A stretch of DNA of 33,652 nt from contig JAOAAY010000037.1 of the NCBI GenBank assembly GCA_026418615.1, positions 1 to 33,652 on the forward strand, in the 5' to 3' direction. This stretch comes from Candidatus Sumerlaeaceae bacterium (GTDB taxonomy: Bacteria > Sumerlaeota > Sumerlaeia > Sumerlaeales > Sumerlaeaceae). Shown in pieces: positions 7,678-21,100 of this stretch; positions within the stretch are counted from its first letter, which is position 1, and each line of letters opens with the position of its first letter. Both the position numbers and the translations under genes were made by a program. The notes below the pieces were generated by a model that saw only the letters and a program-made list of their open reading frames with translations, was not told the origin of the DNA and searched no databases.

Positions 7678-8556
7678 ATGGACCACCATCCCATCATTGA
7701 TGTGACAGACCTGACAGACGCCCGCGGGCGATCCGGCGCAACACCGGCCTTCGAGGAGCGCTCCGCGCTGGCCGTCAAACACTTCGCTTTCCGCGAAAAC
7801 CCGTTCCTCGACAGTGTCAACCCTCAGTACTTCTTCCGTACCGAGGCGCACGAAGACGCCTACATCAAAATGAAGAAGTGCATAGACGAGCATGTCGCCG
7901 TAGGACTGACCACGGCACTCAGCGGAACGGGCAAGACGCTGCTGACCCAGATCCTCCTGACCGAACTCGATCCGCGCCGCCACGAGCCGGTCTTAGTGCT
8001 GGCCTATCCCGGCATGACCAAAACCGGGCTGCTGCGCGAACTGGCCGCGGAACTCGAACTGGGGCCGTTGCCCCCCCGCGCGCCCATCCACATGCTCATG
8101 GGACCCATTCAAGAGCGCATCGCCGACCTGTATCAGGCCGGCCGCAAACTCATCGTCATCATTGACGAGTGCCACTTCCTCGGCGTCGACGCACTGCAGA
8201 TGGTACGCACCCTGTCGAATGTCGAATTGCCCGAGCGCAAACTGGTCACCATTTTGTTGTTTGGTGAAGACTCGTTCCTCGACAAGATGCACCGCCCGCA
8301 GTACGCCTCGATCTTCAACCGGATGTTCGTGCGCGCGCGCTTGCGCCCGCTCGACGCCGCCGAAACCGAGCAATACATCAAGTTCCGCTGCCTTGTGAGC
8401 GGCGGAAACCCGGGGATTTTCCGCCCGGACTTCCACCCACGCTGTCACGCCCTGTCGGGCGGTGTGCCCCGCGAGGTCAATCGCCTCTGCCATGGCGCAC
8501 TCTTCGAGGCGGCACGGGCTGGAGCCCGCCACATCGGGCCGGAGTTCCTGCGCTGA
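7678..8556 (+). CDS. ExeA/GspA-like AAA ATPase
   Basis: A 292-residue AAA ATPase of the ExeA/TniB-like group. After about 35 disordered residues comes HFAFRENPFLDSVNPQYFF, the typical ExeA-family opening. The P-loop is ALSGTGKTLL (about 80-89) and Walker B is KLIVIIDECHFL (157-168), followed by FNRMFVRARLRPL and a GGVPREVNRLC arginine-finger/sensor-2-like segment. The first glycine of Walker A is replaced by Ala80. The peptidoglycan-binding C-terminal region of true ExeA is missing. Relatives occur in type II secretion, in exosortase-linked polysaccharide loci (PEP-CTERM ATPases) and in transposons. No transposase or secretin gene is nearby, so an envelope role alongside the glycosyltransferase is more likely. 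Confidence 0.8.
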   Translation: MDHHPIIDVTDLTDARGRSGATPAFEERSALAVKHFAFRENPFLDSVNPQYFFRTEAHEDAYIKMKKCIDEHVAVGLTTALSGTGKTLLTQILLTELDPRRHEPVLVLAYPGMTKTGLLRELAAELELGPLPPRAPIHMLMGPIQERIADLYQAGRKLIVIIDECHFLGVDALQMVRTLSNVELPERKLVTILLFGEDSFLDKMHRPQYASIFNRMFVRARLRPLDAAETEQYIKFRCLVSGGNPGIFRPDFHPRCHALSGGVPREVNRLCHGALFEAARAGARHIGPEFLR

Positions 8557-8710
8557 ACAGCCAGCCCGCCGACAGCACCATCCCTCAAGATGTGCTTGCC
8601 AACAGGCCGCCCGACGCTCTGTCTTCGATGGCGTGATCTCGTCCGTCTCACAAGATCCCGTCGAGGGGGCGCCCGCATCGCCCAATCAGACACCCGTGTA
8701 CACCTTTCGC

Positions 8711-12433
<3,723 letters not shown>

Positions 12434-13966
12434 CTACTCCCATTCGATGGTGCTGGGCGGCTTGCTGCTGATGTCGTAGACGACGCGATTGACCCCGCGC
12501 ACCTCGTTGATGATCCGCGACGCAATGCGGCCGAGCACATCCCACGGCAGTTGCGCAAAGTCGGCCGTCATGGCGTCCACGCTTTCCACGGCGCGCACGG
12601 CCACGACATTGGCATAGGTGCGGCTGTCGCCCATCACCCCCACGGCCTTGACCGGCAGCAGGACGGCGAAACTCTGCCACAGTTTGTCGTAAAGGCCGGC
12701 GGCCTTGATTTCCTCGAGCACGATGCGGTCGGCCTGCCGCAACACCTCGAGCCGCTCGCGGGTGACCTCGCCCAGCAGCCGCACGGCCAGCCCGGGACCG
12801 GGAAACGGCTGGCGCCAGAGCATCTCGCGCGGCAGTCCCAGTTTCGCCCCCAACTCGCGGACCTCGTCCTTGAACAACTCCTTCAGCGGCTCCACCACGC
12901 GCCCCTGTTCCATTAAGTCCAGGATTTCTTTGACCCTGTTGTGATGGGTTTTGATGGTCGCGCTCGGACCCCGCACATTCACGCTCTCGATGACATCCGG
13001 ATACAGCGTCCCCTGCGCCAGATAATCCTTGGGGCCAAGTTCCTTCAGGAACACATTGACAAACTCGCGGCCGATGATGCGCCGCTTCTCCTCCGGGTCG
13101 GTCACCCCCGCAAGACACGCCAGAAAATGCTCCGACGCATCAATGAACCGCACCTCGATGCCGATCTTCTCCCGGAAGTTGCGCCGCACTGTTTCCGCCT
13201 CGCCGGCGCGCAACACGCCGTTGTCCACAAACACCGGCACGAACCGGTCGCCGGCAGCGCGGCTTAGCAGCGCCGCCAGCACCGTGGAGTCCACGCCGCC
13301 ACTCGTGGCGCTGACAATCCGCGCCCCCGGGTGGGCCTCCAGCAGCGCACGAATCTCCGAGCAGGTGTGCTCGATGTAATCGGTCAGTTTCCAGTCGGCT
13401 TGGGCGTGGCAGACATTGAAGACAAAATTGCGCAGGATGAGTTCTCCGTGGCGCGTGTGATGCACCTCGGGATGAAACTGCAGGCCGTACAGCGGCCGCT
13501 GCGAATGACGCACCACGGCCTGCTCGCAGCCATCGGTCGAGGCGAGCGTCTTCCACTCTTTCGGAAGCCGCACCGCCGCGTCGTTGTGGCTCATCCACAC
13601 AGTGTCGCGTTTCGGCATCTTGATCAGCAGTGGATCCGCTGAGTCATGGCGCAGCGTGGCCCGCCCGTACTCGCTGCTCTGCTGAGGTTTCACCTCGCCC
13701 CCCAACAGGTGGACCAGCAGTTGCATGCCATAGCAAATGCCGAGGATCGGCACACCCAAATCGAGCACTTCGCGCCGAATGCGCGGAGCGCCTTTCTCCG
13801 ACACGCTTGCCGGGCCGCCCGAGAGAATGAGGCCGGCCGGCTTTAGCCGCCGGATCTCCGCAACCGGGGTGTTAAACGGCACGATCTGCGAGTACACGGA
13901 AAAGGACCGCACCTTGCGCGCGATCAACTGCGAGTACTGCGAGCCAAAATCGAGAATGAGGATCAT
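12434..13966 (-). CDS. guaA: GMP synthase (glutamine-hydrolysing)
   Basis: A 510-residue GuaA, which aminates XMP to GMP. The class I glutamine amidotransferase domain carries Cys78 in GICYGMQ, with His165 and Glu167 in GLQFHPEVHH. The ATP-pyrophosphatase domain starts at about 200 with the P-loop SGGVDS (222-227). The C-terminal dimerisation domain ends in the typical TIEWE. The ATG at 13966 gives the usual MILILDFGSQYSQ start; an ATG 12 codons upstream adds only non-conserved residues. ligA follows directly. A GuaB3-type enzyme lies 340 bases upstream in the same orientation, giving a small purine grouping. Confidence 0.97.
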   Translation of the reverse strand: MILILDFGSQYSQLIARKVRSFSVYSQIVPFNTPVAEIRRLKPAGLILSGGPASVSEKGAPRIRREVLDLGVPILGICYGMQLLVHLLGGEVKPQQSSEYGRATLRHDSADPLLIKMPKRDTVWMSHNDAAVRLPKEWKTLASTDGCEQAVVRHSQRPLYGLQFHPEVHHTRHGELILRNFVFNVCHAQADWKLTDYIEHTCSEIRALLEAHPGARIVSATSGGVDSTVLAALLSRAAGDRFVPVFVDNGVLRAGEAETVRRNFREKIGIEVRFIDASEHFLACLAGVTDPEEKRRIIGREFVNVFLKELGPKDYLAQGTLYPDVIESVNVRGPSATIKTHHNRVKEILDLMEQGRVVEPLKELFKDEVRELGAKLGLPREMLWRQPFPGPGLAVRLLGEVTRERLEVLRQADRIVLEEIKAAGLYDKLWQSFAVLLPVKAVGVMGDSRTYANVVAVRAVESVDAMTADFAQLPWDVLGRIASRIINEVRGVNRVVYDISSKPPSTIEWE

Positions 13967-14306
13967 ACGGAGAGACTCCCGGAAGAAAAGAACCTGACGC
14001 AAGAGCGCAACGCCCCAAAATCACCCGAGGGAGGAACTGGGGGACTACAAGCCGCCGACGACACAGTGACTGCCATCCCTACCCAAAATCCGGCCGAAGC
14101 CATGCGCCCGGCCAGCCGCAACTCACTCCGCGAACGGGGGCCTCGCCGCAAAGGCATTCCAGCCAGCCGGTCCTGCCCCACCCTGCCGACACCCCCTCCG
14201 CACACCCGATAACAGGGCGGCGTTGCCCCTGAGGAGCCATCAGGCCCGGTCGCGTTGCCGCCACATCTTTGCGCTGTTGTGTCAAGTCGTTGTCTTTCGT
14301 CAGCCC
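13967..14306. other. Intergenic region upstream of guaA
   Basis: 340 bases between guaB3 and guaA. I found no purine-riboswitch core, no terminator with a T run and no convincing promoter. An 80-codon minus-strand frame overlaps the guaA start by four bases (ATGA) and includes a lipobox-like SSAAC, but its third-position base use is unlike the neighbouring genes. It is treated as spurious. Confidence 0.4.
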
Positions 14307-15467
14307 TTACTTTCCCATGCCAATCCGCTGGGCCTTCTGGAAGATCTTGCCCTCGGTTTTGATGGCGGGAGCGATGACAAGTTCCACCCGCTGGAGTTCC
14401 CGGATGTTGGCGGCGCCGACACTGCCCATGCAGGTGCGCAACGCACCGATGAGGTTCTGGCTGCCGTCGTCAAGGTGCGCCGGGCCGTAAAGGATTTCCT
14501 CGAGCGTACCGCTCGTGCCCACATGGATGCGCGTGCCGCGCGGCAGGTTCGCGTGCGGAGTCGCCATGCCCCAGTGATAGCCTCCGCCCGGGGCTTCCTT
14601 GGCCTTGGCAAACGCGCTGCCCACGATCACGGCGTCGGCACCGGAGGCGAAGGCCTTGCAGATGTCGCCGCCGACATTCATACCGCCGTCGGTGATGATC
14701 GGGATGTACTGCCCCGTCCGCATGTAAAACTTATCGCGGGCCGCCGCCCCGTCCACCGTGGCCGTCACTTGCGGCACGCCGATGCCCAGCACGCCGCGGC
14801 TCGTGCAGGCCGCCCCGGGCCCGATGCCGATGATCACCGCCGCCGGCTTGCACTCCATGATCTCAAGCGCCGTTTCGTAGGTCACGCAGTTGCCCACCAT
14901 GACTTTCATCTTCGTATTGGCAATGAACTGGTACAGATCGAGCGTCTTGTACTCCGTTGAGAGATGGCGGACGGTGCTGACCGTGGACTGAACGACGAAG
15001 ATGTCGCATCCGGCCTCCTCGGCCAGCGCGCCGTAACGCTCCGCCCGCTGCGGAATACTGCTCACAATGGCGGGCACACCTGCCTTTTTGATGTACTCGA
15101 CGCGGCGCGAAATGAGGTCTTCGCGCACGGGCGGTTGATAGAGTTGCTGCACGAGTTCCGTCGCCCGCTCGGGCGTGGCCGACGCAATCTCCGTCAGGAT
15201 GTCGCGCGGATCTTCGTAGCGCGTCCAAACCCCCTCAAGGTTTAATATGGCAAGACCGCCCAGTTTGCCCATCAGGATGGAAAAGTCCGGATCCACCACG
15301 CCGTCCATCGCCGCCGCGATGATGGGCATCTCGAAACGCAGCCCGCCCAATTCCCACGAAACATCCACTTCGTTGGGGTTGATTGTCACCGTGCCCGGCA
15401 CAATCGCGATTTCATCAAAACCGTATGCGCGGCGCGCCTTGCGCCCACGGCCTATCCACTCGCCCAT
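14307..15467 (-). CDS. guaB3: GuaB3-type IMP dehydrogenase/GMP reductase family protein
   Basis: A 386-residue TIM-barrel enzyme of the IMPDH/GMPR superfamily lacking the CBS pair of ordinary GuaB. The active-site loop GIGPGAACTSRGVLG (about 214-228) contains catalytic Cys221. FDEIAIVPG near the N-terminus, MPIIAAAMDGVVDP and ITDGGMNVGGDICKA are typical of the GuaB3 subfamily known in actinobacteria and cyanobacteria. The reaction is NAD(P)-dependent, either IMP to XMP or GMP to IMP. Characterised GuaB3 proteins suggest GMP reduction is possible, so the direction should not be assumed. It lies 340 bases upstream of guaA on the same strand. No canonical guaB is present in the window. Confidence 0.87.
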   Translation of the reverse strand: MGEWIGRGRKARRAYGFDEIAIVPGTVTINPNEVDVSWELGGLRFEMPIIAAAMDGVVDPDFSILMGKLGGLAILNLEGVWTRYEDPRDILTEIASATPERATELVQQLYQPPVREDLISRRVEYIKKAGVPAIVSSIPQRAERYGALAEEAGCDIFVVQSTVSTVRHLSTEYKTLDLYQFIANTKMKVMVGNCVTYETALEIMECKPAAVIIGIGPGAACTSRGVLGIGVPQVTATVDGAAARDKFYMRTGQYIPIITDGGMNVGGDICKAFASGADAVIVGSAFAKAKEAPGGGYHWGMATPHANLPRGTRIHVGTSGTLEEILYGPAHLDDGSQNLIGALRTCMGSVGAANIRELQRVELVIAPAIKTEGKIFQKAQRIGMGK

Positions 15468-15570
15468 TTCCGGCTGTTGCTCCGCTCGTCAGCATTATTC
15501 GCCCCGCAAGCGCATACCGCGGGGGCAAGCGCTTTAGCCGGGGGGAACGCAAGGACGCAAACCGAGCCGT

Positions 15571-15588
15571 CCCCCTATGTCAAGGGGG
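15571..15588. repeat. Intergenic hairpin CCCCCT-N6-AGGGGG
   Basis: A perfect six-base inverted repeat with the loop ATGTCA, in the 255-base gap between guaB3 and the GGDEF gene. No T run follows on either strand, so it is unlikely to be a simple intrinsic terminator. The preceding CCGTCCCC is also found, on the opposite strand, in the tandem repeat at 33184-33219, which hints at a shared dispersed element. Confidence 0.4.
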
Positions 15589-15722
15589 TGCGCAAGCCGC
15601 CCCCCTCCGCCCCATCGCCAAGACAGCCCAACGCCTGAAAAACGGCGCAAGCGCCACCCGTGCAACCGTGCCCGCGACCGTTGCCAGTCACAGCGGCGGG
15701 CCGGCACAAGCCGAGGCGCGGC

Positions 15723-17930
15723 CTATAGCCCCTCCGTCGGCAAGTTTGCCCGGCTGCGGCTCACATGATAGCAGTTCTTGCCTGCCGCTTTGGCGGCAAG
15801 CAGGGCCTCGTCGGCTCGGGCAACAATTTGGTCAAAAGTTTCTCCGTCCCCCGTCACGACCGCAATGCCCATGCTGATCGTGAGAGACTCCGAACGCCCC
15901 GCTACATGAAACTGAGCATGTATCTGCTCCATGATTCGCTCGGCAACGCGCTTGACATCCTTCGGACCGGAAATCTCCTCGAGTAAAATGGTGAACTCGT
16001 CGCCCCCATAGCGCGAGACGGTATCACTCGGCCGAACGGCTGTGCTCAGGCGCAAGGCCACCTCGCGCAACACATCATCGCCCGCCTGATGTCCAAGCGC
16101 ATCATTAATGCGCTTAAAGTTGTCGAGATCCAGATAGGCGATGGCCATGGGTTCGCCGTAGCGTTTGGCGCGGGCGATGGCACGCTCGGCGCGATTGCGA
16201 AACAGCGCCCGGTTGGGCAATTGCGTCAGCGGATCGTGCAATGCGGCATATGCCAATTCTTCCCTTTCGCGCTTGCGACCCGTAATGACGCGCTGCACCG
16301 AAACATAACAGGTCAATCCCCGGTCGGGCTCGACCACCGGGTAGGTCGAAATCTCCACATCGTACTTTGACCCATCCTTGCGGTAATTGACCAACTCGAA
16401 TGTCGAAGCCTGGCCAGCGACGAGGCGCTCGTGCATCGCCTTGAGCACCGCCTGATCCGTTTCCGGGCCTTGCAGGAAGCGGGTCGAGCGCCCCAGCACC
16501 TCCTCGCGCTTGTAGCCCGTCTCGCGTAAAAAAGCATCATTGACAAAAATCAGAGAGGTGCCGGTTTCCGTCGCCGGATCCGAGGCCGTGATAGCCACCA
16601 TATCATTGGACATGCGCATGGCCATTTCGAGCACTCGGAGGATCATTTCGCTGCGCAGATGCTCGATGACCGGTCCGCATTGCGCCGCCAAGGCCTGCAG
16701 GGCCTCGAGATCTGACTCGGTATACGCATCAAGCCGGTAACTTTGTATCGAAACCACACCGATGATCCCGGAGACCGCCTGCAGAGGCACAAACATGAGC
16801 GAGGCGGATGGGCGACTGACATCGCCAAAGGCGGAATACGGATGGGGTTCGTGGAGATCGGAAGGCTTGCGCAAGATTAACCTTGGCCCCTGATCCGCGA
16901 TCTCTTGAGCGTAGGTTTCCGGGGGCATGTAAAAGCGCGGCGGTGGCACCTCCCGGCGCTCACCGTTGACGATGTCGAAACTTAGCAACGGGACAAAGTT
17001 CCGGTGGGGCATCAGCCGGCGGTCCACCTCCGTCGGGAACAAATCCACAAACGCAGCATCCCATCCAAACATGGCGTCGGCGGCCTCCAGCAGCGCCAAC
17101 CCCACATCCCGTTCACTCCGCGCCGTTATGATCTTGCGCGCCATGTTGGTGGTCGCCGCTGACATCTTCTCGGATTGCTTGCGCGCCGTAATGTCGCGCA
17201 AGACGCACAAAACGGCCGGCTTGCCCCCGTACTCGAGCCGCGAGACGCGGGCCAGCAGAACAAGGTTGCGACCTTGCAGGGTTTTCAGCGTGACCTCGAC
17301 ATGGTCGCTAGCCGTCGGGGCATTCCCCTCCCATAGACCCGGCGGATGCAGCAGATCAAAGTCGCCACCCACAAACAGGCTGGGCACATCCTCAGGATTG
17401 AGCGTGGCTCCGCCGCCAAATCCAGCCATCCGCGCAAAGGCCTGATTGGCCAGAATCACCCGGCCGTTTGCGAGGACGAGCACCCCATCTTCGAGAGACT
17501 CGATGAGCAGACGCGCCGATGATTCGCCCTCGCGGCGGCGCAGTTCGGACTTCCGCAAGCGCGTTATGTCGCGGTACATGCACACGCGCAGCATCTGCCC
17601 TCCCTCGCCCGGCAACGCGAAACTCTTCACGGTGGCCAGTCGCGTTTGGCCGTCAGGCCTGCGCAGCGTCACCTCGTCGGTGGTGGGCGTCAAACGCGTC
17701 AGCGACAGAACTGCGGCAGAGCCCCATAACTCCGCGGGTCGGCGACCAATGATATCCTTCACCTCACGCCCCGCAAGAAGCCCCATCGCGGGGTTGCAGG
17801 CCACGATGACATCGTCCGTGTTGAGGACGATTACCCCGTCTGCCATCAACTGATAGATGGCCTCGCCAAGTCCCGATGGCAGACCTTCCGTGCTGGTACC
17901 TTCGCTGGCACTTGGGCGATCAGAGTGCAT
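15723..17930 (-). CDS. PAS-PAS-GAF-PAS(LOV-like)-GGDEF diguanylate cyclase
   Basis: A 735-residue soluble signalling protein making c-di-GMP from two GTP. Domains: PAS 1 (about 20-125), PAS 2 (135-250), GAF (260-425), PAS 3 (430-552), GGDEF (558-725). The cyclase motif YGGDEF is intact (642-646), with an inhibitory I-site RPSD (633-636) five residues before it, so it should be active and product-inhibited. PAS 3 reads NDAFLRETGY, GRSTRFLQGPETD and LVNYRKDGS, a near-perfect LOV signature except that the photoactive cysteine (GRNCRFLQ in LOV) is Thr483. There is no membrane span. AGGA lies upstream of the ATG at 17930. It is divergent from the alpha-2-macroglobulin gene. Confidence 0.92.
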   Translation of the reverse strand: MHSDRPSASEGTSTEGLPSGLGEAIYQLMADGVIVLNTDDVIVACNPAMGLLAGREVKDIIGRRPAELWGSAAVLSLTRLTPTTDEVTLRRPDGQTRLATVKSFALPGEGGQMLRVCMYRDITRLRKSELRRREGESSARLLIESLEDGVLVLANGRVILANQAFARMAGFGGGATLNPEDVPSLFVGGDFDLLHPPGLWEGNAPTASDHVEVTLKTLQGRNLVLLARVSRLEYGGKPAVLCVLRDITARKQSEKMSAATTNMARKIITARSERDVGLALLEAADAMFGWDAAFVDLFPTEVDRRLMPHRNFVPLLSFDIVNGERREVPPPRFYMPPETYAQEIADQGPRLILRKPSDLHEPHPYSAFGDVSRPSASLMFVPLQAVSGIIGVVSIQSYRLDAYTESDLEALQALAAQCGPVIEHLRSEMILRVLEMAMRMSNDMVAITASDPATETGTSLIFVNDAFLRETGYKREEVLGRSTRFLQGPETDQAVLKAMHERLVAGQASTFELVNYRKDGSKYDVEISTYPVVEPDRGLTCYVSVQRVITGRKREREELAYAALHDPLTQLPNRALFRNRAERAIARAKRYGEPMAIAYLDLDNFKRINDALGHQAGDDVLREVALRLSTAVRPSDTVSRYGGDEFTILLEEISGPKDVKRVAERIMEQIHAQFHVAGRSESLTISMGIAVVTGDGETFDQIVARADEALLAAKAAGKNCYHVSRSRANLPTEGL

Positions 17931-18145
17931 GGACCATCATCCTACACGAGACTATGAGCGAAGAAATGCCATTGTTCAACCGGCATTGATCAACCAGCCT
18001 CGCGGCAAGCGGCGGGTTGCTCCGGCAAGCACGACCGCCATGTTGACAAACGATGGTCTTGCATCCACGGTTGCTGCTGCAAGTCGGGGAAAATACCCTC
18101 AGATTCCCGCCTTCGCTACTCTGTCCAGGGGGAGCGTACCCGTCC

Positions 18146-21100
18146 ATGAGCAACCCAAATCCTGCACGATGGACTTTTGCCGCGGTCACAATAGTTTTCT
18201 TGGTGGTGCTCTGGGTGGCGGCGGTCCCCGTTGCCGCCCAACGCGACATCCCGCCGAGGCGGGCTGGATCCGCGCGCCCCAGCGCCACACCCGCCGCTGC
18301 CAGACCGAAGGCCGAAACTCCAATTCCCAGCGCACCCTCGCAACAGGAGTTCCGCGTGACGGCATTCGCCCCCAGCGGGCCTGCCGCACTCGACGATTCG
18401 GTCGTCGTGGATTTTTCCGCCGATGTGGCACAAGCCGCAGCGGCCACCGCTGGCACCGAAGGCGATCAGCCCAACCTCGTGGCCTTCACGCCCTCGCTGT
18501 CGGGCGTCTTTATCTGGGAGTCGCCGCGGCGTCTGCGCTTCATCCCGCGCGGCGGGCTGCGTCCATGTACCGAGTACTCCGCCCGCGTGAGCGACACCAT
18601 CCGGAGTGTCTCCGGCGCTCCGCTCAAAGGCCAATCGGAATTCACCTTCCGGACCGCCGCTCTCACATTGATCGCCGCGGAACAGGTGGGGTACTGGCCG
18701 GGCCGGCGTGCCGTCGTCCAACTTAAGTTCAACGACGGCGTCATGCCGTCAGATCTGTACAAGCATCTTTCCATTCGCGCCGGCGGGCGCGAGGTAAAGT
18801 GGACAACCCAGGGCGACGCCCGGACAAAAGAGCCGCGGATTGTGACGGAGCCGCTTCCGACCACGGGCAGCCTGTCGCTGCGTCTTGAGCCGGGCCTCAA
18901 AGGCGTCAGCGGCCCGCGCGCGCTGGAAGGAGCCGTGGACCGCCTCGTCCCTCTCACCTTCCAACTCAAAGCCCAGTCGCTGACCGCCAATTGGACCGGC
19001 GAGCGCCCGCACCTCGACATCCAGTTTTCCGCATGGTTGCAATCCGGCGACTGGAAACCGTTCATCTCCGTGGAACCGCCTGTGGATTTTACCGTCAGCG
19101 ACGACGGAAACACGCTCTCGCTCTACGGCCCGTTTCAGCCGAAAACCCGTTACACAGTCACTGTGCGAAAGGGCATCGTGGCGGGCAACGGCCACATGCT
19201 GCTGGAGGATGCGACCCTCTCGGCCTGGATGCCACCCATCAAACCCTTTGCCCAGTTCAAGGACGCCGGGGGCCATCTCTCCCCGCAGGGCCGGATGAAG
19301 TTGCGCGTCCGCCATGCAGCCATTGACGCCGTCGAAATCCGCGCGGTCCGCGTGTTCGATAATAATCTGGCGCTCTTCACCATCAATGAACAGTCCGAGT
19401 GGCAAGTGTCGCGCCTCGGCCGCGAAACCGCACGCCGGGAGATCCCTGTCACGGCCAACCCCGACGAGGCGGCCGTCACGGAAATTGACCTTCGCGACCT
19501 GCTGGGCGCCAAACCGGCCGGCGTTTACCTTTTCAGCCTCCAGGGCATCGCGCCGGCCGGCGTTGCCGACATGGACGACTGGCGCGTGCGCCAGAGCCTG
19601 CGCGACTCCGCGCTCGTGACTGTCAGCAACCTCGGCATCATCGGCAAGCGCGGCCCGCAGGAACTGGGCGTTTGGGTCGCCGCTCTCGACACGGCCGCAC
19701 CGATCCCCGGGGCGAAGGTTTTTGTGTGGTCGGCAAAACACCAGCCGCTGGCTGAGGGCGAGACGGGCCCCGACGGTTTCGCCTTGTTCCAAAATCTGTC
19801 CAATGACCCGAGTAGCCGTCCGTCAGCCGTCGTGGTGCGCGCCGGCGACGACATTTGCCATCTCGATCTGGAAAAGTCGCTGACAGGTGCGGAGGAATTT
19901 CCGGCTGATGGTCGTCCGTTCCTCGCGCAAGGTTACGAGGCGTTTTTGACGGCTGACCGGGGTGCATACCGGCCCGGCGAACGGATCCATGTCTTCGGCT
20001 ATGTCCGCGGCAAAGGCGGCACCGTGCCGCCGGAGGCGTTCCCCCTTGAATATCAGGTGCAGCGCCCTGACGGCCGGCGCTGGGAACCGCGAACCGTCAT
20101 GACGGCCCCCAATGGTCGTGTGGAACTGGAACTTGTCGTGCCAAACCGCGCGCCCACCGGGCTCTACCGCGTCACGCTCCAACTGCCCGGAACCGCGCAA
20201 AGGCGCGACAAGGCCGCGCGGGGCCGCGGCAGCGATGACTTTGAGTACGACGACGGCGAAGACGGCGCCCGCGAGGCCGCAGTCGAGGAGTTGGGCTCAA
20301 CCGAAGTCTTCGTCGAGGAGTTCATTCCCAGCCGCCTCAAATTGACGGCAGAAGCCGCTGAAAAGCGTTTCTCCGTGCTGGAGCCGCTCAACATCCTCGT
20401 GAAGGCCGAGGAGATGTTCGGCCAGCCCGCCGCAGGACGCAGCGTCAGCGGCGTGGTCACCTACGCGCCCGCGCCTTTCAAGCCCGAGGAGTTTGCGGAC
20501 TACACATTTGGCGACGACTCGATCAAATTCACGCGCGCCGAGACGGAACTCGCCGAACAGACTCTCGACGAATCCGGTCGCGCGCGCTTCGAGGTCTCAC
20601 TCCCCGACGCCAAGGCCCCGGCCGCTTTGCGCGCAACCGTGCAGATCACCGTCAAAGATACCGGCGGGCGTGGCGTGACCGCAGCCATCGAGCGTTTTGT
20701 GGATCCCGTTCCGTTTTACATCGGTGCGCGCCTGCGTGCCGAAACCTTTAGTACCGCAGGAAAACCGACAGAGTTCGACATCGTCGGCGTGCGGTCCGAC
20801 TTGTCGCCGGCCGGCGACCAGCCGCTCACCGGCACCATCAGCCGCGTGCGCTTCAACAGCATCCTCAAGCGCGAGGACGGTGCCGTGCGTTTCGAGACGG
20901 TGCGCGAACTGTCGCCCGTCAAACAGGTCGAAGTCGCGCTGCGAGAGGGCCGCGCCACTCTGACCTGGACCCCGGACGAAGCGGGCATGTACCTGCTCGA
21001 ACTGAGCGGGGCATCCGGCGCCACCCGCACGGCGTTTGCCTTCCACGCCACCAGCGACCAGTGGACTGAGCAACCCTGGTCGCTCGAAAAACCCGAGCGC

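Noticed and set aside
13963..14205. 80-codon minus-strand frame ending in a 4-base ATGA overlap with guaA, with a lipobox-like SSAAC
   Set aside because: Third codon positions show none of the G/C preference of the flanking genes, there is no clear ribosome site, and the first half is low-complexity Arg/Gly sequence.
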